Shown: positions 34,543 to 43,050 of the stretch, piece by piece
Position numbering within the stretch: position 1 is the stretch's first letter
How the letters are laid out: every line of letters begins with the position of its first letter
Source: an uncultured Acidobacteriota bacterium
Lineage (GTDB): Bacteria; Acidobacteriota; Blastocatellia; RBC074
Assembly (NCBI GenBank): GCA_902825875.1
Contig: CADECP010000022.1
Span: 62,001 to 126,000, forward strand
Direction of reading: 5' to 3'
DNA: 64,000 nucleotides
Notes under the pieces: model-generated
Databases searched by the model: none
The model's input: only the letters and a program-made list of their open reading frames with translations
What the model was told of the DNA's origin: nothing
Position numbers and translations under genes: made by a program

Positions 34543-37500
34543 ATGCCTGATTTTGAAAAGGTTCTGAATGCTCTACTTGCGACTCTGAAATTGGTTTTTG
34601 GAGAAAACCTTCCTCCGAGTGTTCGTGTTTGGCTCGGATATATCCTGCTTGGCATATTTTTTCTTTTGGCCCTCCTGGTGATTCTAACCATCATCAGCAA
34701 ATTAATAGACTTGTTCCGAGATAAGTTCATTCCCCTTTTCTACAACTCTGAAGAGCGCCGCCGGAGTGAGCGCCGCCGTCGGTTTGCTGAACATCTTGAA
34801 AGTGAGATTCGCCAGTTAAACCTTCGCGAAGCTTGGCACGATTATCGTTTTACAGAGCTTGAGGCAGAAGTTGAGGCAGAAGGACGAAAGCGGAAAAAAA
34901 CTTGGGTTCCATTTTTAATCCGAACTCAGACCGGGTTGCGGCGCGAAAAATCGCTCTCACGCGCATTGGAAACCAGCGAAGAGCGGCTGATATTGCTTGA
35001 GGGAGACCCTGGTTCAGGCAAGAGCGTAGCTCTTCGGCATGTCGCCCAGAGAATGGCTGGTAAAGCGATGAAGTCGCGTAGCAAGAAGAGCATTATTCCG
35101 ATTTATATCAACCTGAAAACGATGGAGCGTCGTAGGAATGTTAGCGTTGATCAAAATTTGATTCAGGAATTTGTTCTTCAATCGCTGAATCGAGCAAATG
35201 ACCGCGACATTGAAGAGTTCCTGGAGCAAGAGTTTACGCGTGGACTGCAAGAAGGGACATGGTTTTTTCTTTTTGATTCCTTTGATGAAATTCCTGAAGT
35301 GCTGAGTTCGGCAGAGGCGGACGACACTGTTAGAAATTATGGCCGAGCTATCGAAAGCTTCTTGCGAGGGATGAATCAGTGCAAAGGGGTAATTGCATCC
35401 CGTCAATTTCGTGGCCCCAATCAACTTGGATGGCCCAGGTTCAATATCCTGCCTCTTACTGAAAAGCGTCGTGAGGCTTTGGTCAAAAAGGCCAATCTTG
35501 ATTCCAAGTTAGAGTCGAAAATCATTGGTCATTTGGATGTCGCCGATCATGAAATGAGAGTCTGGGCAAGTAATCCAATGTTTCTCGGCCTGCTTTGTGA
35601 GCATATAAAACTGGGACGCCCTTTTCCTGAGCACACTCACGACATTTTGGAAACCTATTTAAAAGAGCGATTGGAGCGTGACGAAGAGAAGCTGAAACGA
35701 AAATTTAATTTGAAGGCCAAAGATGTTCGTAGCGCCGCTGAAAAAATTGCATTTTGTATGACGGCTGAAGCGAACACCGGATTGAACCCTGCCAGAAAAG
35801 ACATATTCGCTGCTACCGAAAAACTAGGACTCTCTTTAGGACGCAATTTTGATGTCTTATTGGATGCGTTGGAATACTTAAAGCTGGCCAGGTCTGAAAA
35901 CAATTCTTCATCAGGAGAAACCAAGTCGTTCACGTTCTCGCATCGCCGTTTTCAAGAGTACTTCGCAACCTGTGTTGTGTTGCAAGAACCGGATCGCGTC
36001 ACGCCTTTGGAATTGCTGACCAACGCGCGATGGAGAGAAACCACTGTTGTTTTATGTCAAACACAGCCACGCGAAGTTTTACAGCCAATTATTGATGAAG
36101 CCGAGTCTTTACTGGTGGGCATGAATCAAGAAGTCGCAGGGTTAATTGATGAACCGGATATTTATTTGAATTCTTGGGTGAAAGGAGATGAACTTGCGCG
36201 CTTCCCAAATAGGGATTCTGAACCGTTTAAGTGGCCAAAAAATTCGGTGTCGCTTTTAGACCTCCTGCAAGACGCGTTTAACAAAAATGTAGAAGTCTTG
36301 ACCGACAGTGTGCGAGATGCCGTTGGCAAACTTGTTTTCACCGCTACGATGACCGGCATACTGGTTGATCGCAAAGTCGCATTGGAAGTTGGAGGAGTTG
36401 CGCCTCAAATCCTGATCGAGTGGATGCTTAGACTGGCATTTCTCGATAAAAGCCAGTGGCTCAAGGATTTTGCTTACAGCCAGGTTGCTAAGCTAACGAC
36501 AATACCGCCAGATATTGAGCGAAGCATACGCACGGCTCTGATAAGGTTGCTGAATAAAAATAATCCCCGCCGAGAATTTCGTACTGCCCGTGTTCATATT
36601 GTGAGGCTTGATAAAGCCTCACAATTTCTTTCTATCAACAACGTCCTGAGTTTTACAGTTTCTTCAAGGTTTCTTCTTCTGAATTACACAGCTACATTTG
36701 CTGCACTTGTAGTGACTCTTTTTACAATGAGAGATTCAGGTTTCTTCAGCCTTCCTGGAGGCCTTGTCTGGCCTTTTGGGTTTCTTATAGTTTTTGCTTT
36801 CCTAACTTTTCCTTGGGTGGTAAGGCTTACACTCCGCTTTGAAAAGGTTTTGGAAAGCATAAGCCTCATCTTTAAGATTTCGATGATATTGTTAGTGGCT
36901 TACTGGGAAATGGTTACCTTTGGGAATTTATCTCTTTTAGGCCATTGCATCATGGCTTTTTTTGTTTATATCAGTTTTTGGCCTCTAACCGCACGGTGGG
37001 CAGCCTCAAAAGGAAAATTCTTGCATCCATTGATGTGGCCAGTCATTCCATTGATAGCAGTCTGTCTTTTTCCAGGCAGTGTATTCAATAAAGTTAGATC
37101 CAGTAAGCAAAAAGCCAAAGAGTGGGTAAGTGGTGATTGGCGGCCAATAATAAAGGTTTTCAACTATGTTGCTCTTAGGACGACAGGACTTATGTTACCG
37201 ATAGTCGCTGCTTTTTGGCTCGAAGATAAAGGGAAAGTTGGACAGTTTGTATCTACTGCGTTGGTACTCTCTGTTTCCGTCATCGTGGTAAGCGTGATGA
37301 TTCAGATAGATCTCAAAATGGGTCAAAACCGGCGTCGTGATAAACGAGAGTGGAAAGCAATAATCAAGAAACTACACGATCAAATGACATCCGAAGTTTT
37401 CTACGACCATTTGTTTTCTTTCAAAACCACAACGTACCAAACTAAGTTTGTTGAATTCATTCGAATAAATGATTTACTGATAGCCAATAAAGATAGTGAA

Positions 37501-37638
37501 GAACTTTTGACAAGGATTGCCTGTTGGGTGGAGGCTGAAATTAGAAATCCAGAAGATCATCGCCTTGGCAAAGAGGCTTTCCTGGATGAAATTTCAAAAC
37601 TAATCGAGAAGGTTCGACTCGCACAAAGAAATGCTTAA
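34543..37638 (+). CDS. Membrane-embedded NACHT-family NTPase (NLR-like)
   Basis: This encodes 1031 aa with an AGGAG box. One membrane helix lies at residues 30-55, followed by an Arg/Glu-rich stretch. A NACHT module starts near residue 140: Walker A GDPGSGKS (154-161), Walker B FLFDSFDEI (about 243-250), an arginine motif VIASRQFRG, and a helical part (NPMFLGLLCEHIKLG, FSHRRFQEYFATCVV) typical of NACHT proteins. Residues ~700-925 hold about six more membrane helices; a charged ~100-residue tail ends it. Codon use is richer in A and T than in its neighbours, which suggests transfer. NACHT proteins of this kind include antiphage sensors; the role here is inferred. No partner gene is seen. Confidence 0.85.
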   Translation: MPDFEKVLNALLATLKLVFGENLPPSVRVWLGYILLGIFFLLALLVILTIISKLIDLFRDKFIPLFYNSEERRRSERRRRFAEHLESEIRQLNLREAWHDYRFTELEAEVEAEGRKRKKTWVPFLIRTQTGLRREKSLSRALETSEERLILLEGDPGSGKSVALRHVAQRMAGKAMKSRSKKSIIPIYINLKTMERRRNVSVDQNLIQEFVLQSLNRANDRDIEEFLEQEFTRGLQEGTWFFLFDSFDEIPEVLSSAEADDTVRNYGRAIESFLRGMNQCKGVIASRQFRGPNQLGWPRFNILPLTEKRREALVKKANLDSKLESKIIGHLDVADHEMRVWASNPMFLGLLCEHIKLGRPFPEHTHDILETYLKERLERDEEKLKRKFNLKAKDVRSAAEKIAFCMTAEANTGLNPARKDIFAATEKLGLSLGRNFDVLLDALEYLKLARSENNSSSGETKSFTFSHRRFQEYFATCVVLQEPDRVTPLELLTNARWRETTVVLCQTQPREVLQPIIDEAESLLVGMNQEVAGLIDEPDIYLNSWVKGDELARFPNRDSEPFKWPKNSVSLLDLLQDAFNKNVEVLTDSVRDAVGKLVFTATMTGILVDRKVALEVGGVAPQILIEWMLRLAFLDKSQWLKDFAYSQVAKLTTIPPDIERSIRTALIRLLNKNNPRREFRTARVHIVRLDKASQFLSINNVLSFTVSSRFLLLNYTATFAALVVTLFTMRDSGFFSLPGGLVWPFGFLIVFAFLTFPWVVRLTLRFEKVLESISLIFKISMILLVAYWEMVTFGNLSLLGHCIMAFFVYISFWPLTARWAASKGKFLHPLMWPVIPLIAVCLFPGSVFNKVRSSKQKAKEWVSGDWRPIIKVFNYVALRTTGLMLPIVAAFWLEDKGKVGQFVSTALVLSVSVIVVSVMIQIDLKMGQNRRRDKREWKAIIKKLHDQMTSEVFYDHLFSFKTTTYQTKFVEFIRINDLLIANKDSEELLTRIACWVEAEIRNPEDHRLGKEAFLDEISKLIEKVRLAQRNA

Positions 37639-37785
37639 TGGATGAAACAGCCCAATTTTCTTAGCCCTCACTTTGCCTGAAAACCGAATCCCCCTTGCGT
37701 TGCGTATCTGACTGGCGATGAGGTTTAATGCTGAGCGTCTCGAACCACAAATTTCGATAACCCAAACTCCAAGGAGGCAAGAGTA

Positions 37786-38367
37786 ATGCTCAAGAAGATT
37801 TTCGGATTGAGCCTGTTGACGATTGCTTTGGCCGTGTCTGTGATGGCGCAGACTCCGCCCGCTCAACCGCCAGCAGCCCAACCGCCTGCGATCAAGACTC
37901 ACTTGAAGGTCGGCCAGGCCGCGCCTGATTTCTCGATGACAGGCACGGATGGCAAGGCTTACAAATTGTCTGATTTCAAAGGCAAAAAAACTGTCGTGCT
38001 GGCGTTTTATGTGCTGGCATTCACCGGTGGCTGAACGCGCGAAATGAAGGCATATCAGGCTGATATTGCCAAATTCACCGACACAGAAACCCAAGTATTC
38101 GGCATCAGCGTGGACAGCGTTCCCGCTCTTAAACGTTGGTCAGAAGACCTCGCGCCGGAAACCAAAGGCCTGAGCTTCCCGCTGCTGTCCGATTTCAAAC
38201 GGACGGTGGTCAAAGATTACGGCATTTTCAACGAAGCGGCAGGCTTCGGCATGCGCGCGACCTTCGTAGTGGACAAGGAAGGAATCATCCGCCACATCGA
38301 AGAAGGCAACACTGCCATCAATCCGAACGCTGCTTTTGAAGCGTGCAATATGCTCAAAAAGAAGTAA
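37786..38367 (+). CDS. Secreted peroxiredoxin, probable selenoprotein (UGA at codon 83)
   Basis: This encodes 193 aa if the UGA at 38032-38034 is read as selenocysteine. A strong AAGGAGG site and a signal peptide ([13 protein letters not shown]) precede a Pro/Ala linker and an AhpC/TSA fold ([59 protein letters not shown]). The in-frame UGA stands exactly where the peroxidatic Cys belongs (AFTGG-U-TREM, the TxxC position). The frame continues with full family similarity to a TAA. Only one Cys remains, near the C-terminus (EACNML), a possible resolving residue. A SECIS-like hairpin follows the UGA. A nonsense mutation or sequencing error is the alternative, but the exact position argues for recoding. 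Confidence 0.82.
38032..38070 (+). promoter_or_regulatory. UGA selenocysteine codon with candidate bacterial SECIS hairpin
   Basis: Downstream of the UGA (38032-38034) a 9-bp stem forms at 38049-38070: ggcatatca pairs with tgatat-gcc, with one bulged U at 38067, and the 3-nt loop is GGC. The loop lies 24 nt after the UGA. A bulged U, a G at the start of a small loop and this spacing agree with known bacterial SECIS features. Not verified by folding software. Confidence 0.65.
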
Positions 38368-38371
38368 CTGA

Positions 38372-38659
38372 CTGATGTTACGCGCTAAAGAATCGAACAT
38401 TCGGTTTGATACGGTTTTCGTCCCGGCAGGGACGGTTTGATATTAGCCCGGCAGTTCACTGCCGGGAAAAGCAGCGAATGAATCGGCGTCCTGTAGGGAC
38501 GCTTGAGTTTCCGCCAAAGCAGGGATCAAGCGTCCCTACGGGACGCAGCGGAGAAAGCACTGCTACCCGGCGTTGAAACGCCGCGCTAATCTCAACCGTC
38601 CCTACCGGGACGAAGAAACTGCCAAACGCTTTATTTGATCTGCCATCGCGTAACATCAG
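38372..38659 (+). mobile_element. MITE, copy 2 (288 bp)
   Basis: It has the same terminal repeats as copy 1 (CTGATGTTACGCG / CGCGTAACATCAG). The flanks are TAACTGA (38365-38371) and TAACCGA (38660-38666), a 7-bp target duplication with one mismatch. The left flank contains the TAA stop of the peroxiredoxin. The internal stem reads GTAGGGAC opposite GTCCCTAC, where copy 1 has GTCGGGAC opposite GTCCCGAC: a compensatory pair change. Confidence 0.92.
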
Positions 38660-38678
38660 TAACCGATTTCTATATTTT

Positions 38679-38751
38679 GAGGAGCGTTAGCGGACTGACA
38701 TTCAAGCATCGCAGATTTTGCGATGCTTGTTGCGACCCTCTGGCGCTCCTC
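38679..38751 (+). promoter_or_regulatory. Structured leader or repeat before the kinase gene
   Basis: Outer arms gaggagcg / cgctcctc enclose a perfect 11-bp hairpin (caagcatcgca / tgcgatgcttg). The structure ends about 20 bp before the start codon. It may be a folded 5' leader or another short palindromic repeat; no second copy in the window. Confidence 0.5.
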
Positions 38752-38771
38752 GAATTTCATCGGAGCTTATG

Positions 38772-41417
38772 ATGACAATTTCCACAGGCTCACAAATTGC
38801 GCGGTATCGCGTGCTGAACAAAATCGGCGCAGGCGGAATGGGCGAGGTTTATCTGGCCGAAGACGATTCGCTGGGGCGCAAAGTGGCGATCAAAGTCTTG
38901 CCGGAAACCTTCACCAAAGACACAGACCGCGTTCGGCGATTTGAACAGGAAGCGAAATCCGCTTCGGCGTTGAACCATCCGAACATCATCACGATTTACG
39001 AATTCGGCAAACACGAAGGGCTGCATTTCCTGGCCACCGAATTCATCGAAGGCGAAACGCTGCGCCAACAAATGAATTCGCAGAAACTGGATTTGGTGGA
39101 AGCGTTGGACGTGGTGATTCAGGTGGCCAGCGCGTTGCAAGCGGCGCACAGCGTAGGCATCGCTCACCGCGACATCAAGCCGGAAAACATCATGCTGCGC
39201 CCGGACGGTTACGTGAAGATTCTGGATTTCGGCCTGGCCAAACTGACCGAGCAAAATCCTTCGGGCGAACTGGATCAGGACTCCGTCACCAAATCGCTGT
39301 TTGAAACTCAGCCGGGATTGGTCATCGGCACGTTGACGTATATGTCGCCGGAACAAGCGCGCGGACAGCGCGTAGATGGGCGAACGGATATTTTCAGCCT
39401 GGGCGTGGTGTTGTATGAATTGGTCAGCGGCCAGCGACCTTTCAGCGGCTCGACGCCTAGCGACATAATTGCTTCTTTGCTGGCGACTGAACCGCCGAAG
39501 CTGTCGGCGAAGATGCCGAACCTGCCTGCCGAATTGGAGCGAATCGTTAATCGCATGCTGGTCAAAGACCGCGAGCTTCGATACCAGACGGCGCAGGAAG
39601 TCATCAACGATTTGAAGCGCGTCAAAGCGCGGCTGGATTTGCTGGGGCTTGGCGATGAAGACGCGATCGAAACCGAAGAAACCATGCCGCTGGAAATTCC
39701 GACCGCCAAATTGCCAGGAGCGCAAACCGTTGGCGTTCAAACGCCGGACACGTTGGCCACGAATTACGCGACGAACATTGCACCGGCCAGCGGGCAGATT
39801 CCGACATCGCAAAATTACGAAACCAACATTGCATCGAATTACGCTCCGGCGCTCATTCCGGCGTCGCAACCTGCTCAACCGGCTCAACAATCAGTTGCTC
39901 AGGCGATTCCCACAGCAACCGTCGCACCGGCGATTCAAACCGGCGGCAATCGCAAATTGCTGTATGCCTTGTTGGCGGTTGTCGTGTTGGGGGCAATCGG
40001 CCTTGTTGCGTTTCGTTTTTTGCGGAGCGGCAATAGCGGCGTGATTGATTCGATGGCGGTGTTGCCGTTCGTCAATGTCACCGCTGATCCCGAAGCCGAT
40101 TACCTGACCGAAGGCATCACCGAAAGTTTAATCAACACTCTGTCCGAACTGCCCGAACTCAGCATCAGTTCGCGCAACGCCGTCATTCAGTACAAAGGCA
40201 AAGAACAGGACGCGCGCAAAGTTGGCCAGGAACTGGAAGTCAAAGCCGTGCTGGTCGGGCGATTGACTCGGCGCGGCAACGAAGTTCGCGTCAATGCCGA
40301 GTTGGTGGACGCGCGCAACGGTCGCCAGATTTGGGGCGATCAGTTCACGCGGCGAACTTCCGATTTGCTGGCTTTGCAGGAAGAAATCACGCAGAAGCTG
40401 GCCGGAAAGCTACGCCCGCGATTTGCTCAAACCAAACAGGACGCGCTGGCCAAAGTCGGGACGGAAAACTCCGAAGCTTACGAGTTGTATCTGAAAGGTC
40501 GTTATTACTGGAATCAGGGAACGCCCGAAGCTCTGAAGAAAGCCGACGAGTTTTTTGAAGCCGCTGCCGGGTTGGATGGCAGTTACGCCGAAGCTTTTGC
40601 CGGATGCGCGGCTTGTCACGCGGTCGGTTCGGACGGAGGAACTCCGCAGGAAAGCATGACCAAAGCCAAAACTGTCGCTCTGGCTGCGTTGAAAAAAGAT
40701 GAAAAGCTGGTGGACGCTCACCTGACGCTGGCTTCGGTCAATTTCCGTTACGACTGGGACTTTGCGACGGCAGAGCGACAGTTCAAACGCGCCATCGAAC
40801 TTGACCCGAAAAACCCTGTGGCTCATCAACGTTATGCTGAATTTCTGGCCTTGATGGGACGCCACAAGGAAGCCAACACCGAAGTTTGGAAAGCGCGCGC
40901 GCTCGATCCGCGTTCGTTGCCGGTCAATCAGGCGATTGGCGCGATTCAGTATTACGCCAAAGAATACGATCACGCTGCCGACCATCTGAAAAAGACGCTG
41001 GCGATTGATGACAAATACGCTCCGGCGCACACCAGTTTGGGTTTGGTTTTTGAGCAAACCGGCCAAAAACAGGAAGCCGTCATGCAATTGTTGCGCGCCA
41101 AGTTTTTGATGGGCGAAAACGGCGAGTACCTGACTTCGCTGAAAAAAGCCTACACGGAATCGAAAGAAACCGGATTCTGGCAGCGCGAATTGCAGCATCT
41201 GACCGAAGAGGCGAAACAGCGTTACATTGCTCCGACTTCAATCGCAGCTTTGCACACGCGGCTGGGCGAAACCGATCTGGCGCTGGCGGCTCTGGAAAAA
41301 GGTTTGGCCGAAAAAGACAGCGGAATGGTTGAATTGAAAGTCGAACCGCTGTTCGATCCGCTTCGCAAACTGCCGAAGTTCGGCGAATTGCTAAAACGAA
41401 TCGGGTTGGCGGAATAA
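38772..41417 (+). CDS. Membrane Ser/Thr kinase with TolB-like and TPR domains
   Basis: This encodes 881 aa from the ATG at 38772, six bases after GGAG; the ATG one codon earlier is too close. The kinase (residues 10-275) has IGAGGMGEVYLAED, VAIKVLPE, IAHRDIKPENIM, DFGLAK and MSPEQARGQ. A low-complexity linker and a membrane helix (about 396-418, LLYALLAVVVLGAIGLVAF) lead to an outer region: a FlgO/TolB-like domain (VLPFVNVTADPEADYLTEGI) and then TPR repeats to the end. In the TPR part, CAACH at C612-H616 matches a c-type haem-binding motif on the presumed periplasmic side. It stands alone behind the second MITE. Confidence 0.9.
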   Translation: MTISTGSQIARYRVLNKIGAGGMGEVYLAEDDSLGRKVAIKVLPETFTKDTDRVRRFEQEAKSASALNHPNIITIYEFGKHEGLHFLATEFIEGETLRQQMNSQKLDLVEALDVVIQVASALQAAHSVGIAHRDIKPENIMLRPDGYVKILDFGLAKLTEQNPSGELDQDSVTKSLFETQPGLVIGTLTYMSPEQARGQRVDGRTDIFSLGVVLYELVSGQRPFSGSTPSDIIASLLATEPPKLSAKMPNLPAELERIVNRMLVKDRELRYQTAQEVINDLKRVKARLDLLGLGDEDAIETEETMPLEIPTAKLPGAQTVGVQTPDTLATNYATNIAPASGQIPTSQNYETNIASNYAPALIPASQPAQPAQQSVAQAIPTATVAPAIQTGGNRKLLYALLAVVVLGAIGLVAFRFLRSGNSGVIDSMAVLPFVNVTADPEADYLTEGITESLINTLSELPELSISSRNAVIQYKGKEQDARKVGQELEVKAVLVGRLTRRGNEVRVNAELVDARNGRQIWGDQFTRRTSDLLALQEEITQKLAGKLRPRFAQTKQDALAKVGTENSEAYELYLKGRYYWNQGTPEALKKADEFFEAAAGLDGSYAEAFAGCAACHAVGSDGGTPQESMTKAKTVALAALKKDEKLVDAHLTLASVNFRYDWDFATAERQFKRAIELDPKNPVAHQRYAEFLALMGRHKEANTEVWKARALDPRSLPVNQAIGAIQYYAKEYDHAADHLKKTLAIDDKYAPAHTSLGLVFEQTGQKQEAVMQLLRAKFLMGENGEYLTSLKKAYTESKETGFWQRELQHLTEEAKQRYIAPTSIAALHTRLGETDLALAALEKGLAEKDSGMVELKVEPLFDPLRKLPKFGELLKRIGLAE

Positions 41418-41504
41418 TTGTTTACTATTCAGAACCACGGCATTGATTTCAGTTCCAGATAGCTAATGAGTGCGTAGAAGTGAGTTGGGGCAACATATGC
41501 TTGC

Positions 41505-41551
41505 TTTACTCTCACTAAACTAGCTTGACAAGCTAGTTTAGTGAGAGTAAA
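41505..41551 (+). promoter_or_regulatory. 47-bp palindrome, probable operator of the XRE gene
   Basis: Two perfect 23-bp arms (tttactctcactaaac… and complement) are separated by a single A. TTGC and GCAA outside extend the symmetry after a small bulge. It ends 51 bp before the start of the XRE-regulator gene. No T-tract follows, so it is not a terminator. The rest of the 41418-41602 gap shows nothing else. Confidence 0.75.
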
Positions 41552-41602
41552 AGTGCAATCGTAGTCCAAAACTAGCACCATTCAGAAAGGAACCAAACTT
41601 CA

Positions 41603-42931
41603 ATGATAGACATAGGCTTGACGATAAGCACTCTGCTTAAGGATAAGGGATTGAGCCAAAAAGAACTTGCCTCCCGAATGAAGGTATCGGCTCAATATAT
41701 TGGCCAGATAATTAATGGCTCCCGTCGCCCCACTTACGAGAACTTAGGCGCAATCGAAAAGGCGTTAAACCAACCGATAGGCTCTCTCACAAATGGCTTG
41801 CCAACTAAAGACCTGTCATACCGTAGACCTGTTTCCCTTGCGAGTATGCCTGGGGTTGAGGTCGCTTATATCAGAGTGGCTATGGACGCACTCAGAGAAG
41901 CTAGGAGAGTTCTCCATAGCCAATCACCTGAGGGAGCATTACGAAGGGCAGCGGGTAAAGACGATACTTACATGTTCGATGCGGGTGTTGAGAGAGTAAT
42001 CATCGATAAGCTCAGAGCTTTTAATGACAAATGCGCCATTTTTACAGAGGAGGCAAATGTCATTGGTAAACGAGAAAACGCGATGCGTATGTGCTACTTG
42101 ATTGACCCGTTCGACCGCTCAACGCCGTTTGCAAACCTTTTGAAGCAGTGTGTTGGGAATAAACCGTCAGGTGATAAGTTAATAGGTGATATGATAAACG
42201 GTGAAGACTACCCAATGACTGGTTTAAGCTCCCCATTTGGGTCAATTAGCTGTGTTCGTGAGAACAGAATCACCTTTAATGTGATGATGGATTACTCGAG
42301 CGGAGAAATTTATGTAGCCTGCAAAGCGATGCTTAAACACGGCAGTATAGATGAGTGTCCTGACCCAGAAGCATTAGCAGTTCGCGGTTCAGATATTAGA
42401 TTTGAGCCTAGAAAAGGCAAAGAATACGCCTGCTTTCTTGGCAAGGAAGGGTCAAGCAAACGGGAATTGTATGAACAACACCTCAAAGATTTGGATTTTC
42501 GCCCTGGCCACCTACCTCGAAAAGAACTTCAAGATCCTGGTGGCCCAGCGCGCATACTTTATCTCTCAGACGACCCTGCACTTGCCACGGAAAACAAGCT
42601 CGCTTGTATACTGGCAAATGGCGAGAAAATTTGTGAATGGTTTGGATGGCTTGCCTACGTTGCTCATTCTAACGAACTTGCAGCTTATGAACTTTACGCA
42701 AGAAAGTTTTCCGCAAGAGATGAACTGTTACTCGCCCCTCCGCCAAACTACAGCATGTTCACTACCGACAAGGAAGGTCAATGCCAAGTCAACTTAGATA
42801 GGATTCTCGTACTCAACACACCAGTTTTCTACCGCAGTGCTATTGTAATAACCCACATTGCAAGCACTGAAGTCGTGGCTGACATGAATGCAACTAATTG
42901 CAGAGAATTATCCTTTCACCCTCGAAGCTAG
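41603..42931 (+). CDS. XRE-type HTH regulator fused to an inositol-monophosphatase-like domain
   Basis: This encodes 442 aa with an AAAGGAA site. Residues 5-57 are a Cro/CI-type helix-turn-helix (LKDKGLSQKELASRMKVS, YIGQIINGSRRPTYENLG). From about residue 85 the sequence follows the FIG (inositol monophosphatase/FBPase) fold: TYMFDAGVERVIIDKL, IFTEEANV and LIDPFDRSTPFANLL supply the metal ligands (compare EE and DPxDxT). SSPFGSISCVREN and DYSSGEIYVACK match the core strands. The usual WD…A motif is not clear; an Asp in KFSARDEL may replace it. Codon use differs from the surroundings. A ligand-sensing or enzymatic repressor is the best guess. I know of no described protein of this layout. Confidence 0.78.
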   Translation: MIDIGLTISTLLKDKGLSQKELASRMKVSAQYIGQIINGSRRPTYENLGAIEKALNQPIGSLTNGLPTKDLSYRRPVSLASMPGVEVAYIRVAMDALREARRVLHSQSPEGALRRAAGKDDTYMFDAGVERVIIDKLRAFNDKCAIFTEEANVIGKRENAMRMCYLIDPFDRSTPFANLLKQCVGNKPSGDKLIGDMINGEDYPMTGLSSPFGSISCVRENRITFNVMMDYSSGEIYVACKAMLKHGSIDECPDPEALAVRGSDIRFEPRKGKEYACFLGKEGSSKRELYEQHLKDLDFRPGHLPRKELQDPGGPARILYLSDDPALATENKLACILANGEKICEWFGWLAYVAHSNELAAYELYARKFSARDELLLAPPPNYSMFTTDKEGQCQVNLDRILVLNTPVFYRSAIVITHIASTEVVADMNATNCRELSFHPRS

Positions 42932-42992
42932 TGGTTCTGGAATGTACGCCAGATAATGCCCAGCAAAAAGTGAGGATGCCAAGCTGGCTAGG

Positions 42993-43033
42993 AAACTTTG
43001 GGCAGGCCTTCAACAGCCTGCCCAAAGTTTTTT
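42993..43033. terminator. Bidirectional terminator between convergent genes
   Basis: A ~14-bp stem (aactttgggcaggc and its complement) with an 8-nt loop is followed by six Ts on the plus strand and has an A-rich start for the minus strand. It separates the XRE-fusion gene from the BNR surface protein gene. Confidence 0.9.
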
Positions 43034-43050
43034 CGCCGAAAGATTACGAG

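Noticed and set aside
37786-38034. Peroxiredoxin as a pseudogene or two separate short genes
   Set aside because: The stop is a UGA at exactly the catalytic Cys position, the frame is continuous and well conserved after it, and no second ribosome site precedes the downstream ATG. Recoding explains this better, though sequencing error remains possible.
41505-41551. Palindrome as terminator of the kinase gene
   Set aside because: It lies 88 bp after the stop and lacks a T-tract on the plus strand. An operator role for the next gene fits better.
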